This document shows positions 61,526-64,000 of a stretch of 64,000 bases of DNA, piece by piece; position 1 is the first letter of the stretch; every line of letters starts with the position of its first letter. The DNA lies in assembly GCA_003246295.1 (NCBI GenBank), contig QKAS01000040.1, positions 1 through 64,000 of the forward strand, read 5' to 3'. The notes below the pieces were generated by a model that saw only the letters and a program-made list of their open reading frames with translations, was not told the DNA's origin and did not search any database. Source of the DNA: Clostridia bacterium (GTDB lineage Bacteria; Bacillota; Clostridia; Lachnospirales; Lachnospiraceae). Position numbers and translations under genes: made by a program.

Positions 61526-62365
61526 ATGAAAAGACAGTCTGAATATAAGTATAGATATTTAAGCATAGGAATTATTGTGGCATATGTGTTCATGATCGGA
61601 GTCAATGCGGCGGCCAATATACTAAGATTTAATGGATTATCAACAGGAGAAGTATCAGATTCTTATCCAAATCTTTTTGCACCGGCAGGCATCACCTTTA
61701 GTATTTGGGGTGTGATTTACTTATTATTAGCAGTCTATGTGATTTATGCAGTCAAAACACTTTGGAATAGAAAAGAACATCGTGGTGACTGTAGAGATGT
61801 ATATTTTGAAAATGTAACTTTTTATTTTATTCTATCAAGCATATCAAATGCTGCATGGATTGTCACATGGCATTACAGACTAATTTTAGCTTCGGTCATC
61901 CTGATGCTTGTCATTTTCTGGTCTTTATACAGTGTGAATGCACATGCATCCAAAGTTTATGGGAACTGCTGCCTGAAGGAAAAGGAACAGTTGCTGATTC
62001 GTTTGCCATTTGGTATTTATTTTGGTTGGATCACAGTTGCATTGATTGCTAATATAACTGTATTGTTAGTTAGCTATGGCTTTGATGGCGGAAACAGGGA
62101 TCATGTTTATATGGATGTGATTGTGGTGGTGGGAACACTGATTTCAATCATGGTCATCCTAAGGCAATCCCAGCTCTTTTTTGGACTGGCAGTAATATGG
62201 GCATATGCAGGCATTTTGATCAAACATACTTCAGCCAGTGGATTTGCAGGCGGGTATCCAGATATTATACTGATCACCCTGATATCCATCCTTTTGTTAA
62301 CTGCAACTGAAATTTACTTGATCTGGAAGAATAAATCACCACTAAAACAAGAAAAAGCATTATAA
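61526..62365 (+). CDS. TspO-like tryptophan-rich membrane protein
   Basis: The protein is 279 residues with seven or more hydrophobic segments. Family marks are YPNLFAPAGITFSIWGVIYL, SNAAWIVTWHY and RLPFGIYFGWITVALIANIT, seen in the tryptophan-rich sensory group related to TspO. It probably binds a hydrophobic ligand; function is unknown. TTAAGAAAGACATC and GGAGGGG precede the start. Confidence 0.7.
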   Translation: MKRQSEYKYRYLSIGIIVAYVFMIGVNAAANILRFNGLSTGEVSDSYPNLFAPAGITFSIWGVIYLLLAVYVIYAVKTLWNRKEHRGDCRDVYFENVTFYFILSSISNAAWIVTWHYRLILASVILMLVIFWSLYSVNAHASKVYGNCCLKEKEQLLIRLPFGIYFGWITVALIANITVLLVSYGFDGGNRDHVYMDVIVVVGTLISIMVILRQSQLFFGLAVIWAYAGILIKHTSASGFAGGYPDIILITLISILLLTATEIYLIWKNKSPLKQEKAL

Positions 62366-62397
62366 AAACAAGAAAAACATTACAGAAATAAAAAAAG

Positions 62398-62441
62398 CAT
62401 TACATTTGTAAAGTAAAAAATTACAAATGTAATGTTTTTTT
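62398..62441 (+). terminator. Strong intrinsic terminator
   Basis: CATTACATTTGTAA (62398-62411) and TTACAAATGTAATG (62421-62434) form a perfect 14-bp stem followed by eight T residues. It separates the TspO-like gene from the sugar transporter. Confidence 0.9.
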
Positions 62442-62528
62442 AATTACAAAGGCAAGGTGTACAATTCTTTTCCATTCAGTATGATAGGCATGTAGTTAAA
62501 CACACATTTTGTATATGGAGGGAAAGAA

Positions 62529-63587
62529 ATGAAAAAGAAGTTATTGAGTGTAATACTCAGCACAGCTATGTTAGCAGCTCTTTTAACAGGATGCAGCAAA
62601 CCAGCTGAAGAAGCAGCACCAGCGGAAGCAACGCAAGAAGCAGCTCCAGCTGAAGAAGCAGCTCCAGCAGAAGAAGCTGGCGAAGCAGCAGTTGCAGAAG
62701 CAGAAGCAACACTTGGAGAAAGACCAGAAGGCGGATACAAATTTGGTTATACCTGTATGGATGGAACCAATCCTTTCTTCGTAATTCTTGAACAGACAAT
62801 CAGAGATGGCGTTGAAGCAAACGGAGACACATTGATTTCAACAGATCCTGCAAATGATGTAAGTCTTCAGATCACACAGATCGAAGATATGATCACACAG
62901 GGAATCGATGCAATCTTCTTAAATCCTGCAGAAGCAGAAGGTATCTTACCAGCACTTGATATGTTAAAAGAAGCTGGTATCCCAATCATCAACTTTGATA
63001 CAGAAGTTGCAGATCTTACATATTGTGAAGCTTATGTTGGATCAGATAACTACAATGCAGGACTTGTTTGTGGTGAAGATCTTGTTAAAAAACATCCAGA
63101 TGGTGGAAAAATCATTGTTTTAGATTCTCCTACAATGAACTCAGTTGTTGACAGAACAAATGGTTTCCTTGATGCAATCGAAGGAAAAGGATTTGAAGTG
63201 GTTGCTCAGCAGGATGCAAAAGGTAACCTTGAAGTTTCCATGGGAATCTGTGAAGATCTTCTTCAGGCAAATGGCGACGTAGTTGCTATCTTTGGCGGAA
63301 ATGATCCTACAGCACTTGGTGCTCTTGCAGCAGCAAATGCAGCTGGTATGACAGATGTTGAAATCTACGGTGTAGATGGATCTCCTGATATCAAAGCTGA
63401 ACTTGCTACAGGCGAATCTCTGATCGAAGGTACTGGCGCACAGTCACCAATCAATATCGCAAAGAAATCCGTTGAAGTTATGTATGAATTCCTTGCAGGT
63501 AACCCAGTAGAAGACAGATATCCGGTAGAAACATTCCTGATCACAGCAGATAATGTAGCTGATTTCGGAACAGACGGCTGGCAGTAA
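62529..63587 (+). CDS. Sugar ABC transporter substrate-binding lipoprotein
   Basis: The protein is 352 residues. The signal peptide ends at lipobox LLTGC with Cys22. An unusual linker of repeated Ala/Pro/Glu units (about 24-60) precedes the RbsB-type periplasmic-binding domain (KFGYTCMDGTNPFFVILEQT, ITQGIDAIFLNPAEAEGILP, ALGALAAANAAGMTDVEIYG, VDGSP). It captures a sugar outside the cell and delivers it to the permease. The following gene is the ATPase. Confidence 0.9.
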   Translation: MKKKLLSVILSTAMLAALLTGCSKPAEEAAPAEATQEAAPAEEAAPAEEAGEAAVAEAEATLGERPEGGYKFGYTCMDGTNPFFVILEQTIRDGVEANGDTLISTDPANDVSLQITQIEDMITQGIDAIFLNPAEAEGILPALDMLKEAGIPIINFDTEVADLTYCEAYVGSDNYNAGLVCGEDLVKKHPDGGKIIVLDSPTMNSVVDRTNGFLDAIEGKGFEVVAQQDAKGNLEVSMGICEDLLQANGDVVAIFGGNDPTALGALAAANAAGMTDVEIYGVDGSPDIKAELATGESLIEGTGAQSPINIAKKSVEVMYEFLAGNPVEDRYPVETFLITADNVADFGTDGWQ

Positions 63588-63594
63588 GATTTTG

Positions 63595-63628
63595 AGTGCT
63601 TACTCCTTAAGGAGTAAGCACTTTTAAA
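63595..63628 (+). terminator. Hairpin between binding protein and ATPase genes
   Basis: AGTGCTTACTCC (63595-63606) and GGAGTAAGCACT (63611-63622) with loop TTAA, then TTTT. In ABC operons such a hairpin commonly raises the binding-protein level over the membrane components. Confidence 0.8.
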
Positions 63629-63713
63629 AATAATTATGTTTAGATTTAGGGCAGGATTTTGAAAAAGGAAATATGCAGGTAGTTAACAAAACACGAAAAA
63701 GTAGGGTGATTAT

Positions 63714-64000
63714 GTGAAGGAAGAAAAATTATTAGTCATGAAAAACATCCATAAGACCTTTCCTGGGGTTTATGCGCTCAATGCAGTTAATTTGACGCTG
63801 GAACGAGGAGAGGTTCATGCTTTGCTCGGAGAAAACGGTGCTGGAAAATCAACTCTGATCAAGGTGCTGGGTGGAATCTATACAGCAGATCAGGGCGAAA
63901 TTTATATTGAAGGAAAACAGGTTGAAATTAATGGCGTAAAAGATGCACAAAATAGTGGAATCGCCATCATACATCAGGAACTGGTCCTGGTCCCCTATAT
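63714..64000 (+). CDS. Sugar ABC transporter ATP-binding protein, truncated by window end
   Basis: The GTG start has AGGGTGA upstream. The 95 visible codons contain the RbsA/MglA-type N-terminus ([20 protein letters not shown]), Walker [10 protein letters not shown] and the Q-loop IIHQELVLV. Full proteins are about 500 residues with two ATPase halves; only the first part is present here. It couples ATP hydrolysis to uptake of the sugar bound by the upstream lipoprotein. Confidence 0.93.
   Translation, partial: MKEEKLLVMKNIHKTFPGVYALNAVNLTLERGEVHALLGENGAGKSTLIKVLGGIYTADQGEIYIEGKQVEINGVKDAQNSGIAIIHQELVLVPY

Overview
The window is low-GC Firmicutes DNA, most like a gut Lachnospiraceae. The evidence is strong AGGAGG-type ribosome sites, codon use, GlpP-type antitermination, a GH36 alpha-galactosidase and a PnrA/RbsB-style sugar ABC system. 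One exception is the first ~110 bases. These are GC-rich, encode an internal piece of argininosuccinate lyase of alphaproteobacterial type, and end abruptly; they look like an assembly chimera or contaminant.

Host left flank (about 111-6624): a DUF1538 membrane protein paired with a double P-II-like protein, a membrane acyltransferase, a membrane-anchored LuxR-type regulator on the minus strand, a small membrane protein and a lipoprotein, then a tRNA-Pro(AGG) gene.

Prophage (6600-46533, about 40 kb): integrated in the 3' end of the tRNA-Pro gene, with a 29-bp direct repeat (attL/attR) and 12-bp tandem repeats just inside both ends that look like integrase arm sites. Reading inward from the left come integrase, membrane protein, ImmA/IrrE peptidase and a CI-like repressor on the minus strand. 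A clear divergent switch follows, with three ATTGC-N8-GCAAT operators. Early genes come next: Cro-like protein, Bro-N/KilAC antirepressor, DUF1351, ERF annealase, NinB-like protein, HNH, SSB and a replication initiator with the phage C-terminal domain. After many small genes and a second complete tyrosine recombinase come the packaging and virion genes: TerS, TerL, portal, a Prp-like cysteine protease, scaffold, N4-gp56-type capsid, beta-propeller-like tail protein, a repeat-rich internal protein, a 2885-residue polyvalent ejection protein, BppU-like and fibre proteins. Lysis genes (holin, GH24 lysozyme) and a block of AT-rich accessory genes with their own promoters finish the element. No tail-tube or tape-measure gene is visible, so the virion is probably podovirus-like.

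Three points stand out in the prophage. (1) The last fibre gene has a silent alternative C-terminus on the opposite strand, bounded by an in-phase 14-bp inverted repeat: a predicted invertible host-range switch (199 versus 201 residues). (2) Scaffold and capsid both begin with a ribosomal-protein-L27-like cleavage motif, and the phage encodes its own Prp protease directly upstream. (3) An accessory block (43098-46194) carries two unrecognised membrane-associated proteins that are candidates for lysogen-expressed defence or exclusion.

Host right flank (about 46540-64000): tRNA-Gly(CCC), ATC-hydrolase family protein, C-GCAxxG-C-C protein, HAD phosphatase, an atypical carbamoyltransferase, DUF2007- and DUF2085-like small proteins, alpha-galactosidase, VOC protein, a glycerol operon (glpP-glpK-glpA-like-oxidoreductase-DUF1667) with two GlpP-type leader terminators, an MFS transporter, zinc-dependent phospholipase C, a TspO-like membrane protein, and the start of a sugar ABC transporter operon cut by the window end.
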